Positions 1 to 12,500 of a stretch of 64,000 nucleotides of DNA are shown one piece after another (the first letter of the stretch is position 1; every line of letters begins with the position of its first letter). Where the stretch lies: positions 62,001 through 126,000 of the forward strand of contig VZRN01004398.1 of the NCBI GenBank assembly GCA_013397935.1, in the 5' to 3' direction. Made by a program: the position numbers and the translations under genes. The DNA is from Dasyornis broadbenti (taxonomy: Eukaryota > Chordata > Aves > Passeriformes > Dasyornithidae). The notes beneath the pieces were generated by a model. The model searched no databases, had not been told where the DNA came from, and was given only the letters and a program-made list of their open reading frames with translations.

Positions 1-81
1 TCGTAACAATTTTTCCTTTTACTACGTCATTTCAGTTTTAACAAGTGGTTTTCTCCTGCCTTGGTGTTCAGTAACTAAATT

Positions 82-190
82 CCACAGAACCACGGAGTGG
101 TTTGGATTGGAAATGACCTTGTGCCAGCTCCCTGCAGGGGACACATTCCACTGGACCAGATGGCTCCTAGCCCTGGCCTTGGATGTGTCC
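82..190 (-). mobile_element. CR1 LINE fragment
   Basis: Reverse-oriented 3' CR1 piece: gagtggtttggattggaaat at the start and ccctggccttggatgtgtcc near the end, both diverged versions of the CR1 blocks seen in the better copies. Confidence 0.6.
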
Positions 191-1315
191 CAGAGCTGCA
201 GCACTTCTTTTTGTTCACAATCCTCCTTCACAGGCAGGAATTGTCTGCAAGTGCTGAACTTCCTTGCATTTTCTTCACAGAGAGAGCCTTGTAATTTACC
301 CGCCCTTGCTGGGCCCTGGCTGTCAGGGACACAGCGAGGTGTGCTGGGCAGGAGCTTCAGGAACACACCAGTCTGGCCAAATCACTGGATCATCTCTCTC
401 AAAGAAACCACTGGTTATTCCTTCCCCGCACTGGCTAAATGGTCTAATTACCCTGTGGCTGATAAGGGAGGACATAACTTTTTGGTGTTGGTCTGCCAGT
501 GCTAGATTGCACTCAGAGTACAAGGCTTTAGCTTGGCTGGAACACCCTCTCAGGAAAATCGTGTGGGATATAAAATCTAGGCCAATATGGAATCTATTCC
601 CAAAAGCCATGATCAGTTTTACCACAGGGTTACAAGTAGTCTTCCGATTTTCCAAGCACAGGATCAAAGGCTCCACGTGGTACTCCCAGACAAGACTCTG
701 CTGTATCAGACACTGCATTATCTCTCAACAAGCCTTTTCTGTGTCTCTGTAAAAACAGTCATCCCCCCACTCACTTCTAATCCCCACTCTCATTTCTAAT
801 CATGACTAAGCTGCAGAGAAATTTGTAATGTTACAGTTTTGCCTTGGTAAATGTAGTTGCTTCCAGTAGATGGCATTCCAGCAGTGCAGTCCTGATCCAG
901 ATTAGTTCCTATCCCTACTTGAGCTGCCACAATAGTCCCTGCACAGAAGTGGGCTTTTTTTTCTCCTAGTGCTCAAAATAAATTGAGGTAAAACACTCTT
1001 GTTCTTTTCATTTCCTTCCCAATTAAAGATTTTTTTTCTATTTAATGCATTTTATTGCATTGGGTTTTTTTTATTTTTCAATGTGCTTAACTCCAAAGTA
1101 ATTTTATTTTGGAAAATTTGTCGAGACACTGAATGTTTTGGATTGGATTCACAAATCTTCTAACCACTGGGCACTGCTCTTTCATGTGTGAATTTGCTGC
1201 CCTCAAGTTATGTGTCTGGGACTTCTGTGTGGCAGAGGGGATGAGGCACTGCACAGCAGCTCCACAGCAGCCAGCAGGCAGAGCAGAGACCAGTTACAAG
1301 AAGCAGCTGGTAATT

Positions 1316-1465
1316 TTCACAGAATTACAGAATATTGTGAGCTGGAAGGGGCCCACAAGGATCATCGAGTCCAGTTCCTGAGTGAATGGCCCATACAGGG
1401 ATCAAACCCACAACCTTCATGTTATTTTATTGGCACCATGCGCTGACTGGCTGAGCTGTGCCTCT
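1316..1465 (-). mobile_element. tRNA-Ile-derived SINE with CR1 tail (TguSINE1-like)
   Basis: On the minus strand the head resembles tRNA-Ile (cagctcagccagtcagcgca, then ggttgtgggtttgatccctg as a B-box) and the rest is a CR1-type tail ending aatattctgtaattctgtg. This build is known from the songbird SINE TguSINE1. Confidence 0.8.
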
Positions 1466-3478
1466 TTAACCAATTAGTTACATTTCATACATACTTGGTA
1501 GCGTTTTAGGTACATTCCTCTATATGGTCTCAAAAATGCAAAAATACTGGAGACAGATATGCTTGTGTAAAACCCCCGAGGCCAAATATGAAGGTAGCTT
1601 GCTTTACTGTAAACATCAAAGTCAGTGCTGGCAAAAACCCATTACTTCACTGACTGCATTGGGGCGCAGCATCAGTGGGCATCACATCCCGTCCCCACAG
1701 ATCTCCACTCACATTATTAATTAATCAACAATTTACATTAGAAAAAAAAAATCTACAAGACACATGGCTACTGTATTGTTTACCTTTGCCTTACAATAAA
1801 TGTAAATTAGAATTTGTCTTTATTTAACCATGCGCTTGTGGATTGTAAATCAAGACAAGCTGACTCATAAAAGACAATTCTTTGCATTTGATTGTGCTTC
1901 TGTTTAGTTAAAACACTTCTCAATGCTTCTTTATTGACTTAGTGTGGAATTTATTTACTTACTACCCAGTTCACAAAAACAGACTAAAATTTTAATATTC
2001 CCCCATGATTCAGCAAAGCTTCTAGTTACCAGGTTTTGCACTTGTTAGGGAAGGAAAAAGCTCAAAGTACTTCTCTTTGCAAGCAAAAGCGTGCTGTGGC
2101 TTGGGGAGGGGCTGAGAGGGGAAGGATAGGGAGAGGCAGGGCGTGTGTCTCAGGGACCTTGCAGGTGTGGGGGATGGCACCTGCTTCCATTTGGGATCTG
2201 TAATCCTGAATTCTTTCCTGAAATAAGGAACCTAACAACCTTTGAGGCCATCTCTATGCATATATATACATATATACACATAGACGTACATATGTACATG
2301 ACTGTATGTATAAAGATGAGCCTTTTGTGGTTCTTGACACACGTTAACATCCTGTTTGGTGCCCAATAAGCACTGACCCAGGGTAGGAGGCCTTATGTGC
2401 CCTGAGGGAGGTGCTCACTGCCAACTGTGCATCACCAAGGGCTCTCTCAGCCTTCCCTGCTCCATCACCATTGACCATGGTCATTCACACCACTGACACA
2501 GATGCAGGATTTCAGGCTTTGGCAGAATTAGATGGTTGTTGATTGGGATTTGGGAAACAGCAGCTTCAAACAAAGTGGCCAAAGTAGTCCTTGGACTTAA
2601 TTACAGTGACTTGCTTATTTTCTTATTTGATACCATCTGATAATCAGTATTGTTTAGTTGATTTAGAACTGATATGTTCATTCAAAAGGCATGGTGCCTT
2701 GGGCTTTCTAGCTGGACTTTTGTGGAAGTTGCTGCTCTCACTCCATTGTTTTCTGTTCACAACTTTTAAAAAAAGTTTTGCACTTAAATCTTCTCTCTTC
2801 AGCACGTGGTCAAAAACAATTTTCCATTTACTGACAAAATGAGCAGAATGGTTAAACTACAGGGGCAACTGAGGGGGGAAAGCAGCAGTAGCCTTTGGAG
2901 TGTCAGAACTAGTGTGACAGATATTTGCATATTCCAGCTGATAAATTACCTGGGTGGAAAAAAGGAAATTTTCCAGGGAAATAGTTTTTTTGGGAAAAAA
3001 AGATGCTGTGGCTTGACTATATATCAATGAAACCACATCTGTGAGTCACTCACAACTGCCTTCAATGGAGAGAGCAGGGGCAGAGGCACTGCCTCTGTTT
3101 GGTGCCTGTCCCCATGCTGAGCACCACACCACAATGCCTACAGTGTCCTGCAGGCAGTGCCCACTCTGGGCTGGACTTAGCTCCACCTGGAAGGGCGCTC
3201 AGTGCAGGCCAGGTTAGCGTTCCCAGGCAGTGATCCAGAAAAACCAGTGATGCAGCTTCCAGTCTGCTCCATCTCCACCCATCCCAGCTGGCAGCTGTAG
3301 CAGGAAGAGATGAGGGGAGAGAGGAAGGGCAGGGAGGTGCAGGCATCTTCCTCACAGGGTGAGAACCTGGTTTAGAGGACAATGAGGGTCAGAGCCATTG
3401 GTACATGTGTAATAGTCATGACTCTGGTATGTGTGCAAAAGCCTCCATCACCCTTACACTGATGTTTTCTTTCAACAG

Positions 3479-3550
3479 AAACGACCTGGGAGCGGCCAAG
3501 CAGTGTGCCTGGGACTCCAAAGAGCCCTGTGTCACAGAAGAGTTCTGCAG
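3479..3550 (+). CDS. GAS7: GAS7 exon: second half of WW domain
   Basis: The acceptor ttttctttcaacag ends at 3478. The exon starts with two bases of a split codon (probably GAA, Glu), then reads TTWERPSSVPGTPK and on to KSSA, ending with the G of a split Val codon. TTWERP holds the second Trp and the Pro of a WW domain, which binds proline-rich ligands. The mammalian exon is about three residues longer, from memory. The donor is gtattg, which is weak at +4 and +5, so this exon may be inefficiently or conditionally spliced. The exon carrying the first WW Trp was not found in 1-3478. Confidence 0.88.
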
Positions 3551-6500
3551 GTATTGGTTGATGCTGTGCCTGACTGCTGCCCTGCGTGAATCTGCTTCTC
3601 TACCACTCAGCAAAGCACAAAGAAGTGCAGTGATGTAGTGGGACATAGACTTGGTGTACACAGAGAATCACAGAATGGTTCTGGAAGGGACCTTAAAGAC
3701 CATCTCGTTCCACCCTCCTGCCACAGACAGGGACACCTTCCACCATCCCAGGCTGCTCCAAGCACCATCCAGCCTGGCCTTGGACACTCCAGGGATCCAG
3801 GGGCAGCCACAGCTGCTCTGGGCAGCCTGTACCAGGGCCTCACCAGCCTCACAGATTTTCTCTTAATCTCTGATCTAAATCTACCCTCCTGCAGCTTAAA
3901 GCCATCACCCCTTGTCCTATCACTCCAGACTCTTGCCTGATGTCCTTTCTATCTCTCCTGTAGCCCCCTTAGACACTAGAAGGGGCTCTAAGGTCTCTCC
4001 AGACCCTTCTCTCCTCCAGGCTGCACAGTCATGAGAGTGTAGCAGAGCAAACATGGCGGGGCTTTCCCTTCTGACACATCTTGACTGCTGTTTCCCTGCC
4101 AGTCCATCATCTGCCGGGGTGTCTGAAGCGTCTGCTTAAGAACTAGGTTGGCTCCTTCTGGGAGCAGAGGCAAAGAGTGGCCCGGCAAGCACTTGCTCAG
4201 TTCTGCCTTCTGCCAGGGCAGGGAAATCAAAGAGCTGCAGATGCACATGGGCTGGCTGATGCTCTTCCACACAGAGCATGTGCACAGTGAAGCATTTTAG
4301 GTTTGACCCTGGCCAAATGCCAGACACCTACAAGATCTACTCACTCGCTCTCCCCTGCCACAGCTGGGCAGAGGAGGAAAAACAAAAGTTAATACACACA
4401 GGGCTCCTGAGTTGAGATAAGGAACTGGGAGAGGACACACTGAGGGCGAAACAGGCTGAACTTAAAGTTACAAAGTGATATATTGTTAACAGAGTCAGAG
4501 GAGTAAAGGAGGAGTAAAATAAAGCCCTCAAAGACACCGTTTCTCCACTCATCCCCTCTCTCCTTCCCAGCAGCAGCACAGGGGGACAAGGCATGGGGCG
4601 GGGTAGGTCAGTTCATCACCAAGATCTTCTTCAGCTGCTCAGGGAAAGGAGTCTTTTCCTCTGCGTAGTCTTTCCCACAGGAGGCAGCTCTCCATGAACT
4701 CCTCCAGCGTGGATCCAAATCTCACAAGCAGCAGCTCTCCCAAACCTGCCACAACATGAGCTGCCCCCATGGGCAGACAGTCCTCCCAAAACTGCTACAG
4801 TGTGGGTCCCCGTCCACAGGGTGCAGACCTCCGAGGCCAGGCTGCTCTATCTCNTGGCATGGGCACCTCCCATGGGCTGTGAGAGGATCTCAGCATCCCC
4901 GTGGATCCCCAGGGGCTGCAGGAGCACAGCTGCTCCACCGTGGTCATCACCATGGCCTGCAGAGGATTCTCGGCTCTGGCACCAGGAGCACCTCCTTCCC
5001 CACTGACCTTGGTGTCTCCATGTTGTTTCCCTCGCATGTTCTCACCTCCTCCTCTGGCTAAAAAGAAGTGCGTGCCCCATTGTTTTGATTTCTTCTTAAA
5101 TATGTTATCACAGAGGTGTAACCAGCATCTCTAATTGGCCCAGCCTTGGGCATGTCCATCTTCAGAGCCATCAGGGATTGGCTCTGCTGGACATGGTGAA
5201 AGCTTCCAGAAGCTTCACACAGGAGCCATCTTTGTGGCCCCCCCACCAGCAAACATTGGGCCAAGAAAAATCAACACAAGAGGTGACCACATCATCTCTG
5301 TCTTGACTTGAGGTTGCAGAGAAACAACAAGAGTCAGATGCATAACTGCACTGAAACGCTCTGGGTACTGCAGAATGACAAAGCAAAGCAAAAATTGCTC
5401 TAGAATAAAAAGTGTTAAATGTAAAGGCCTTTGCTGCCAGCTGACTGTAAATAACACAGGCTAGAGGATGTTTCCCACAGAAAATTTCAAACTAATGGCC
5501 TTCTTCATTGGCAGAGCTGAGTGGGTAGTCTGTGTGAAGACTGTGCATTTCATTGTGACCAAAGGATTTATGATGTAGTTGGGTATCTTGTTTTAACACT
5601 ACTTTGAGCATTATTCCTTGCTCAGTATATTAAAAAAAGCAACTTAGAGTTCCATGCATGAACGATAAATATCTTACAAGGCTTGCCTTCTTGACATGAA
5701 AACTCAGCTCCCTTAGAACAGTACTTTTTATGAATGCCAGGTGCCCAGCAAGCCACTCCATCACTCTCCTTCTCAGTTGAATGGGGGAGAAAACTACAAC
5801 AAAAGACTCATGGGTTGGGATAAGGGCAGGGAGAGATCACTCACGAATTACAGTCATGGGCAAAACAGACTCCACTCAGGAAAATGTTTAATTTGTTACC
5901 AATCAAATCAGAGTCAGATAATGAGAAATAAAACCAAGTCTTAAAATATTGTGATTTATATCTGCATATTCATTTATGGGATTAAAATATGCAATTTTTC
6001 ATTTGCTATCAACAGCAAGCTTGCTAACTCTCCATCTGTTCTTACAGTGAATGGCTACTACATCTCTGGCTCCCCGGTACACCAGCTCGACTCAGGCCAT
6101 ACGAGCCTCCGAAAAGCCAGTGGGGCCCCTCAGGTAAGTTTTTGGGAAAAAGCCAAACAGCAGTATCCAAGAATAAACGGGTTTCTACTTAAGTAGTTTA
6201 GGAATCCACCAAGAGCAGGAAGTCAAGAAGTCATTTTCTTTTAGAAACTCTCAGATCAGAAAGATGTGTTGCATGTAGAATAGGTAGTCTTTGTGTCCAG
6301 CTGGTAAAACAGTAAAAAATGCCAAGATCTTTGGAATTTTTTTGTCCTATCATTCCTTTCTGAAAAATTCACCAGGCCACTTCAGTCACTATTAACAACC
6401 CTAGGAATTTTCCTGCCACTCCAGCCTAAAGCCTGGGTCTATGTCCAGCACAGTCCTCTCTTTACACTTGCACATCCGCCCATGTCTGTATCTCATTGTA

Positions 6501-9500
6501 TTTTCCTGCAGCTCCAGCTTTCCCTCCCAAAGACAGTATTCACAAAGAATTGTCGAAAGCTTTTTCCTCAATGACTTCATCCCCTCCAGCCTGTCCTTTC
6601 ACAGCCCCTCCTCGGTGCCTCACCCAGCACATCACCCCGAGTTAACCTACAAGATGCTGACCTGAGGACAGTTGGCCTCCCCTGCCTTTGTCCAAATTTC
6701 CAGTAAATATCTCTGCACTTTTTCTTGCAACACGTTCTATCTCTGGGAAGGCCTTCCCCACAGGTCTGCAGATGCAGCACAGGGCATTCTTCCAGCTCCT
6801 CCCACGAAACTCTTTGCTCCCTGCCAAACATCGCCATATGACCCTGTGACAGCCACAGCTGGTGGATCACACTCCATTTGGGTTGTGCTTCCCCACCCGC
6901 TGCCATTTTCCCCAGTGGTCCCAGACCTGAGTTTTCTGTTTCATTTCTGTACGGAAGTGACAAGTGCTTTTGCAGTGCAACTCCTTCAGTACCCCTGGGG
7001 AAATGCGTGTTTGATTGGTGTGTTGCTGCCATGTGGACCTGGCTTCTCTGGTGCTCCCAGTGTCTCTCTGTCATTCTCTGTTTCCTGGTCTAAATTTTGT
7101 GCTGACAACTGTTCCGCTTCACGTCAACCCTCTTTCTCGCATGCTGCCTCCTAAGTAGTTGCCTTCAGCCTTTCCCTCAGGTGGTCTGTTTCACCCCGGT
7201 CACTATTTCTGGTTTGGATTCATGGCATTTCTCACGGTACAGTCCAACACTTTGAATTCCCTATTTCTTCCACATCAAACATCTTGTACTAACTGCCTGT
7301 GCTGCTGCTTCTCTGAGCAGTTTGCCTGAGCTGGACACAGTGAGCACCTAAACTGGATCAAGAGCATTTTAGGGTCTTATGTAGTGCATTACCAGACATC
7401 CCTGTCCACACATTGTGACTCCCTCAGAGAACCCAAATAAACTTGCAGGCTGTGACTTCCTTCAAAAAAACTTTTGTGAATCCTTGTGCCAAAAAAATAC
7501 TAATTTCTCAAGGTATCTGACTCCTATTTTTTTGTAGTTGGCTTAGAACACGGTCAGATTAACTTCTGCAGAACTTCCTTTGTAGCAGTATTTACCACCT
7601 TCTGTTTTTACAGTGCTGAGTCTTACACAAATTCATAGACACATTTTTAGTCAAATTCACATCTGAGCTACATGAGGAGTCAGAGTCACAGAATGGTTTC
7701 AGCTGGAAGAGACTCTGAAGACCATCCAGTCCCACCACCTGCCATGAGCAGGGACACCTTCCCAGGCTGGACACTATCCCAGGCTGCTCCAACCTGGCCT
7801 TGGACACTTCCAGGCATGGGGCAGCCACAGCTTCTCTGGGCAGCCTGTGCCAGGGCCTCACCAGCCTCCCAGGGAACAATTTCTTCCTACTTTCTAATCT
7901 AACCCTGCCCTCTGGCACTGTGAAGCCATTCCCCCTTTTTCTATCACACCAGGCCCTTGTCCTTGTCTCGCCAGCATTTTGTAGGCCAACTTCAGGTACT
8001 GAAAGTTTGCACTAAGGTCTCCCTGGAGCCTTCTCCAGGCTCTCTCAGCCTTTTGGTGCTATGCACTGCTTTGCTCAGTTGATTCAACCATCAAAGTCAA
8101 CTTTTGACTCAGCCTGTTAAAAATCCCTTTCATGACTTTTCTCATTCCCTTCATCACCTCCATGATTCTTTCCATTGCTCCTTTATTACAGGTTTTTCCA
8201 AATTGAAGTCCTGGCTTCATCCTGCTTTGAACCTGCTTTGAACTTGTTTTGAATCTCTAACTGGCTGCTGGTGCAATTAATTCTCAGAACAGCTTGTGTC
8301 TTCTACGCCTGTTTGGGAAGCTGCTTTTCCTGGGAGCTGTGGCAGCTTTTGCAGAAGAGTCCTTAGTAAGGAAAGCATCTGACCATAAACTCATGGTTGC
8401 AAGAAGCTATTCTACACACCCTCAAAGTCTTTTTGGCCTGTTTCTCTCCTCCTTGTGTGTCTTGGGCCATCCTAAGCTGCTTTGCTTTGACTGCTTCCTT
8501 GTATGTTCCTGGCACAGGCTGTCTCCCACTGTAGAGCAGCTCCTAGGCATTGGCCAGGATGCTTTCTTAGACCTGGGTAACAGCCACCATGCAGACAAAT
8601 GCTGGCAAGATCCCTCCAGCAAACTCAGCCACATTTCTTGGAAACAGGTCCGGGGAGGGGGGGGAAGCCACAACTGGGAACAACACGGAGCTATGCTGTG
8701 CTGGGCACAGGGCCAGGCCTTGTTTATGGCTTCCTAGAGAGCAGCTAAATGCTGCCCATTCAGGTTGTCACCACTGCCACCAAGGGAACAGCACAACAGC
8801 CGTGGCACTGCACGTGTGTGGTGCTGGGCATAACGCTGCTGCAGGTTGTCGAGCTCTGGGTGCCCGGGCACTGGGATATGGGGTGGGGGTCCCGGGCCCA
8901 GCCCAGTGATGATGCCAGGCGCCATTCACATGCTGCAGATCAGCAGTCACTCCATCTGAGCCCCACCAGTGACCCTGCGACAGGGACAGGGGCCGCTGCC
9001 AGCCTGGGGGGACTGTGGGACACATTTGTGTCCCTGCCCCCAGGAGGACTTGATGCCACCATTCCACAGACAGGTACGAACTGTCTGATGGGAGGACACT
9101 GCTCCCACCCCTGTCCCCAGCAGCGGATACCAGCGTCCCACAGCATGGCAGGACATGTCACCATCCCTGTCCCTGTTCTCGTACCCAGAAGGGCAAAGTG
9201 CCACCCCATCGGACACCCAGACTCCTGTCCCTGTCCTCAGGGGTGTGTGACGCCAAAATCCCATGGCATGGCAGGACAGGGTTCCCACCCCCGGCAACGG
9301 GTGCACAGCAGGCCCCGGCACCGCGCTCGCTGCTCGCAGCCCGGCGCGGCGGAGGCGAGAGGCGGAGCACCGAGCACGGAGCCGCGGCTCCCGCAGCTCC
9401 CCCTGCCGAGCCGAGCCGAGCCGAGCCGAGCCGAGCCGAGCCATGGGAGCCGCCTCTCCCCCGCCCCGCGCAGCCATGCTGGGCTCCGAGAGCGGCCGCG

Positions 9501-12500
9501 ATGATGCGCTCCGCTTCTCTCCGCAGAGCCCCGGGTCCCCGGCAGCGCCGCGGCGACAGAGCAAGGAGAGCAGCCTGACGGTGAGTGAGGGGAACCGCGC
9601 CGGGAGAGCCGTGCTGGGCACCCCGCGCAGCGCGCCTGGGGGCGGCGGGGGCCACAGCATCCTCCACACGCGGCATTTTGGTGTTTAAACACTTGTGAAC
9701 CCAGGGAAGCTTTGGGATTTCTGCCCTGGTCTGGAGTCCAGGCGCGTTTTTCCTTTGAATATGGTGGTTCTAGGATGAGCGGGGGGAACGCGATGCTTTA
9801 GAGGTGCCTCAGACTGTGAACCAGGTGTCCTGAAAAACTTCATTATTGATAATCTCCCCCTGCCCCACAGCAGCCTCTGTACTGGGAGAAGTACTGAAGA
9901 GTTAGACAGCAGAGCTGGATCATTGTTCTGCAGGGCAGGATCTTCTCTTTTTTCTCAATCTGTATTTTTTTTCTCAAAGAGGTGTCAAGAAGGTTTCTTG
10001 TGCCAGAGTGTCCGAGTGAAGATTTCTGATGGGAAGTATAGGCAAAGGTTTTATATTTCAGTGGGAAGTTAATTTTACATTTACTTTTGGTCTTTATAAT
10101 TAAGTATAACTGACTCAATGGAGAGACTTTTTACAAGAACATGTAGTGACAAGACAAGGGACAGTGGTTTTAAATTGAAAGAAAGGAGATTTCAGAGTAG
10201 GTATTAGGAAGAAATTCTTGCCTGTGGTGATGGTAAGGCCCTGGCACAGGCTGCCCAGAGAAGCTGTGGCTTCCCCATGCCTGGAAGTGTCAAAGGCCAG
10301 GTTGGACAGGGCTTGGAGCAACCTGGGATAGTGGAAGGTGTCCCTGCTCATGGCTGGGGGTGGAACAAGATGGGTTTTAAGGTCCCTTCCAACCCAAACC
10401 ATTCTAAGATTCTGTGTTATGAATGAAAATGTTCTCAGTTGTATGATGTATCTCAGTTTACAGATATTAATATCTTTTTTGTGCTTGGTGACCTAATCTG
10501 GAACATGATTAGCACTCATGGGCTCTTCAGTGCAGGACAGATGATTAAAAACAGAAAGGAAATCAAAATAGATGAACAAAAGTGGCTAGTAATAGAAAGT
10601 TTTATTTAAATGGAAATCAGAAGAAACGAGCAGATAAATTAATTTAAGCAATAAAGGAGAGGCAATAACCATGCTTGCAGCTGCAAGTATTGGCAGGGTG
10701 TCAAGTCCCTGAGACCAGAAGGAATAATTTAATATTATATATCCTTGTTCATGTTACTATGAGGAGGAGATTGTTGTGTGCATTGTCACATGCAGCCTGC
10801 GGATTTATTCATTTGTGAGCTGGGTTGCTGGTGACAGAGAGCAGGGCTCGAAAGGAGCACATCCAGGTGCCTCTGACTGTGATGTGGGTCAGTCACTGCC
10901 ATGCAGGTACAGTGTTATGGGGCGGGAGGGGGAAATCGTCAACAGTTTTTGAAAAAAACTCTTCAATCAGTGATTTTAATACTTGGTTATTAAAATTAGT
11001 TGTTACCAATGTTAGTGCTGTTAATTGGTATATTGAGAGTGTGGTATGCTTTGAAGCATGTATAAATCTGTATGTTTGGACATTTTTGCAAATGTCTAGA
11101 AGAATCAGCTGTTCTAGGGCTGTGGTGGCTGGGGCAGGAGACATGTCCCAGCCCCTGAATGCAGCCCCTGCTTGCTCAGATTGGGGGTTGAAGTAAATCA
11201 TGGGCTGAACATGGTACCCAGAGGGACTAGACATGGTCACAGGGTGGGTTGCACCGGACTGCATTACGTGGCACAAGAGCAGGAGTGCTTGTTTTTCTGC
11301 AATCCCTGCTGCTTATAGGGCTGAGAACTCAGGCTGTTCTCTGGGGGTGGTTTTCCATGTTTGCTGGCCCGTGTGCCATCAGGTAACATCTGCAAAGCAA
11401 GAAAGTGTGTGTTATGTCAGGGTCACTGGGTGTGTGTTTCTCCAGCAGAAACCCAAAGCTTTCAAGTAGGATGAATCAGATAGACAAAAATAAGCTAATT
11501 TTAACAGCTGTTTGCTCCAAGCCATTGCCTCCATCAAGGCAGCATTGTGAAAAAATAAATCTCATTTGGAGTGTAAACTGTAAAACAGTATAAGTGTTTT
11601 TGCTGTCTCTTAGGAGGTTCTATGTGCTCAGTGCCACTGAAGCTGACGTGGAGATGTTCTAGTTAGCAGAGCTGCAGGGCATGTCCTTAGCTTGCTGTCT
11701 GATGCTTTTCCTTGGTCTGTAGCTGTGCTCAGGCAGAACCTCTTCTTGCAGAAGGGAATTTTGTGATTTGCTTTGAGGCTCTTGGTCCGGCAAACCTCCC
11801 TTCAAACTGCAATGCCATGGCACATGAGCTGCAGACATCAGGTGATGTCCAGCCAGAACCGCGGCTGCTGCCAAGCTGTTGCTGCGTCATCGCCTTCAGC
11901 AGAGGAGTGGGAGCATCTTCCTCAGAATGCATCTGCCTCCTCTACATCCAAGTAACATTAAGTAACACAGCTTCTGGAAACCCTGAAGGCAGGTGGAACT
12001 GGAGCATTTCCCATCTATGTGCACCCAGCAAGAATAATCTGGTGTTTTCTCTCTGGTCAATGAATGTCACTGATATGGTCTTCCATTTTCTTTGGAAGAG
12101 AAACTCCAGCTGGGTGTATCATAGGCTGTTATGAAACTGCTGCTTGCACAAAATATGGACACTCCCTTAGGAAGGAGCAGTGCAGAGTGCTGGTTTTACG
12201 ATGAGTTGCAGGGTGCACTCACCATGTTAAGGCTGGATGGTTTGCTGGCTGAGTCCTGAAGTCTCCGGCCATGAGTTGACTGTGGAAGCAGGAGATCATT
12301 TACAGGAGGTGAGGGAGAGTTAAATAGAGAATGGACAGAGGGATTTCAGCTGAGAACCAGAGCTATGTCTTACTTGGAAGAGCAAGAAAATTGCCTGATT
12401 ATAAGGTATTTCTGAGTGTGAGTTTCTTTCTTAAAAGTTCTCTAGTGCCATGTCAGCATAGTGCATTGGAAAATGCTGGTGCTGGGCTTGCATGTGTTGG

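Larger units (their letters stand above)
1..3478 (+). other. GAS7 intron (partial)
   Basis: No exon recognised; in particular no exon for the first half of the WW domain (the GWQSYL region). It contains a CR1 scrap at 82-190, a tRNA-Ile SINE at 1316-1465 and an A/T-rich TATA/TACA stretch at about 2255-2310. Confidence 0.7.
3551..6047 (+). other. GAS7 intron with CR1 and LTR pieces
   Basis: 2.5 kb intron between WW and linker exons. It holds a CR1 copy (3662-4028) and two pieces of one LTR family (4385-5278 and 5735-5947). One ambiguous base (n) is at 4854. Confidence 0.85.
6134..9475 (+). other. GAS7 intron upstream of the internal promoter
   Basis: 3.4 kb. It holds a CR1 copy (7683-8053), a minisatellite (9010-9290) and the start of the CpG island. 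At 6580-7155 both strands are open for about 160 codons, but no family is recognisable. Confidence 0.85.
9285..9665 (+). promoter_or_regulatory. GAS7: CpG island, internal GAS7 promoter
   Basis: Very CpG- and GC-rich block in otherwise CpG-poor intronic DNA, centred on the alternative first exon at 9476. It holds GC-box-like sequences (ccgccccgcg at 9461-9470; a G-rich ggggcggcgggg near 9639-9650) and no evident TATA box. It overlaps the start of the short isoform and has a strong donor at 9581, so it most likely drives that isoform. The transcription start cannot be placed by sequence alone. Confidence 0.7.

Noticed and set aside
9158..9692. Long minus-strand ORFs (up to 240 codons) across the CpG island
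   Set aside because: Antisense shadows of GC-rich DNA low in stop codons; repeat-derived low-complexity protein; no recognisable domain.
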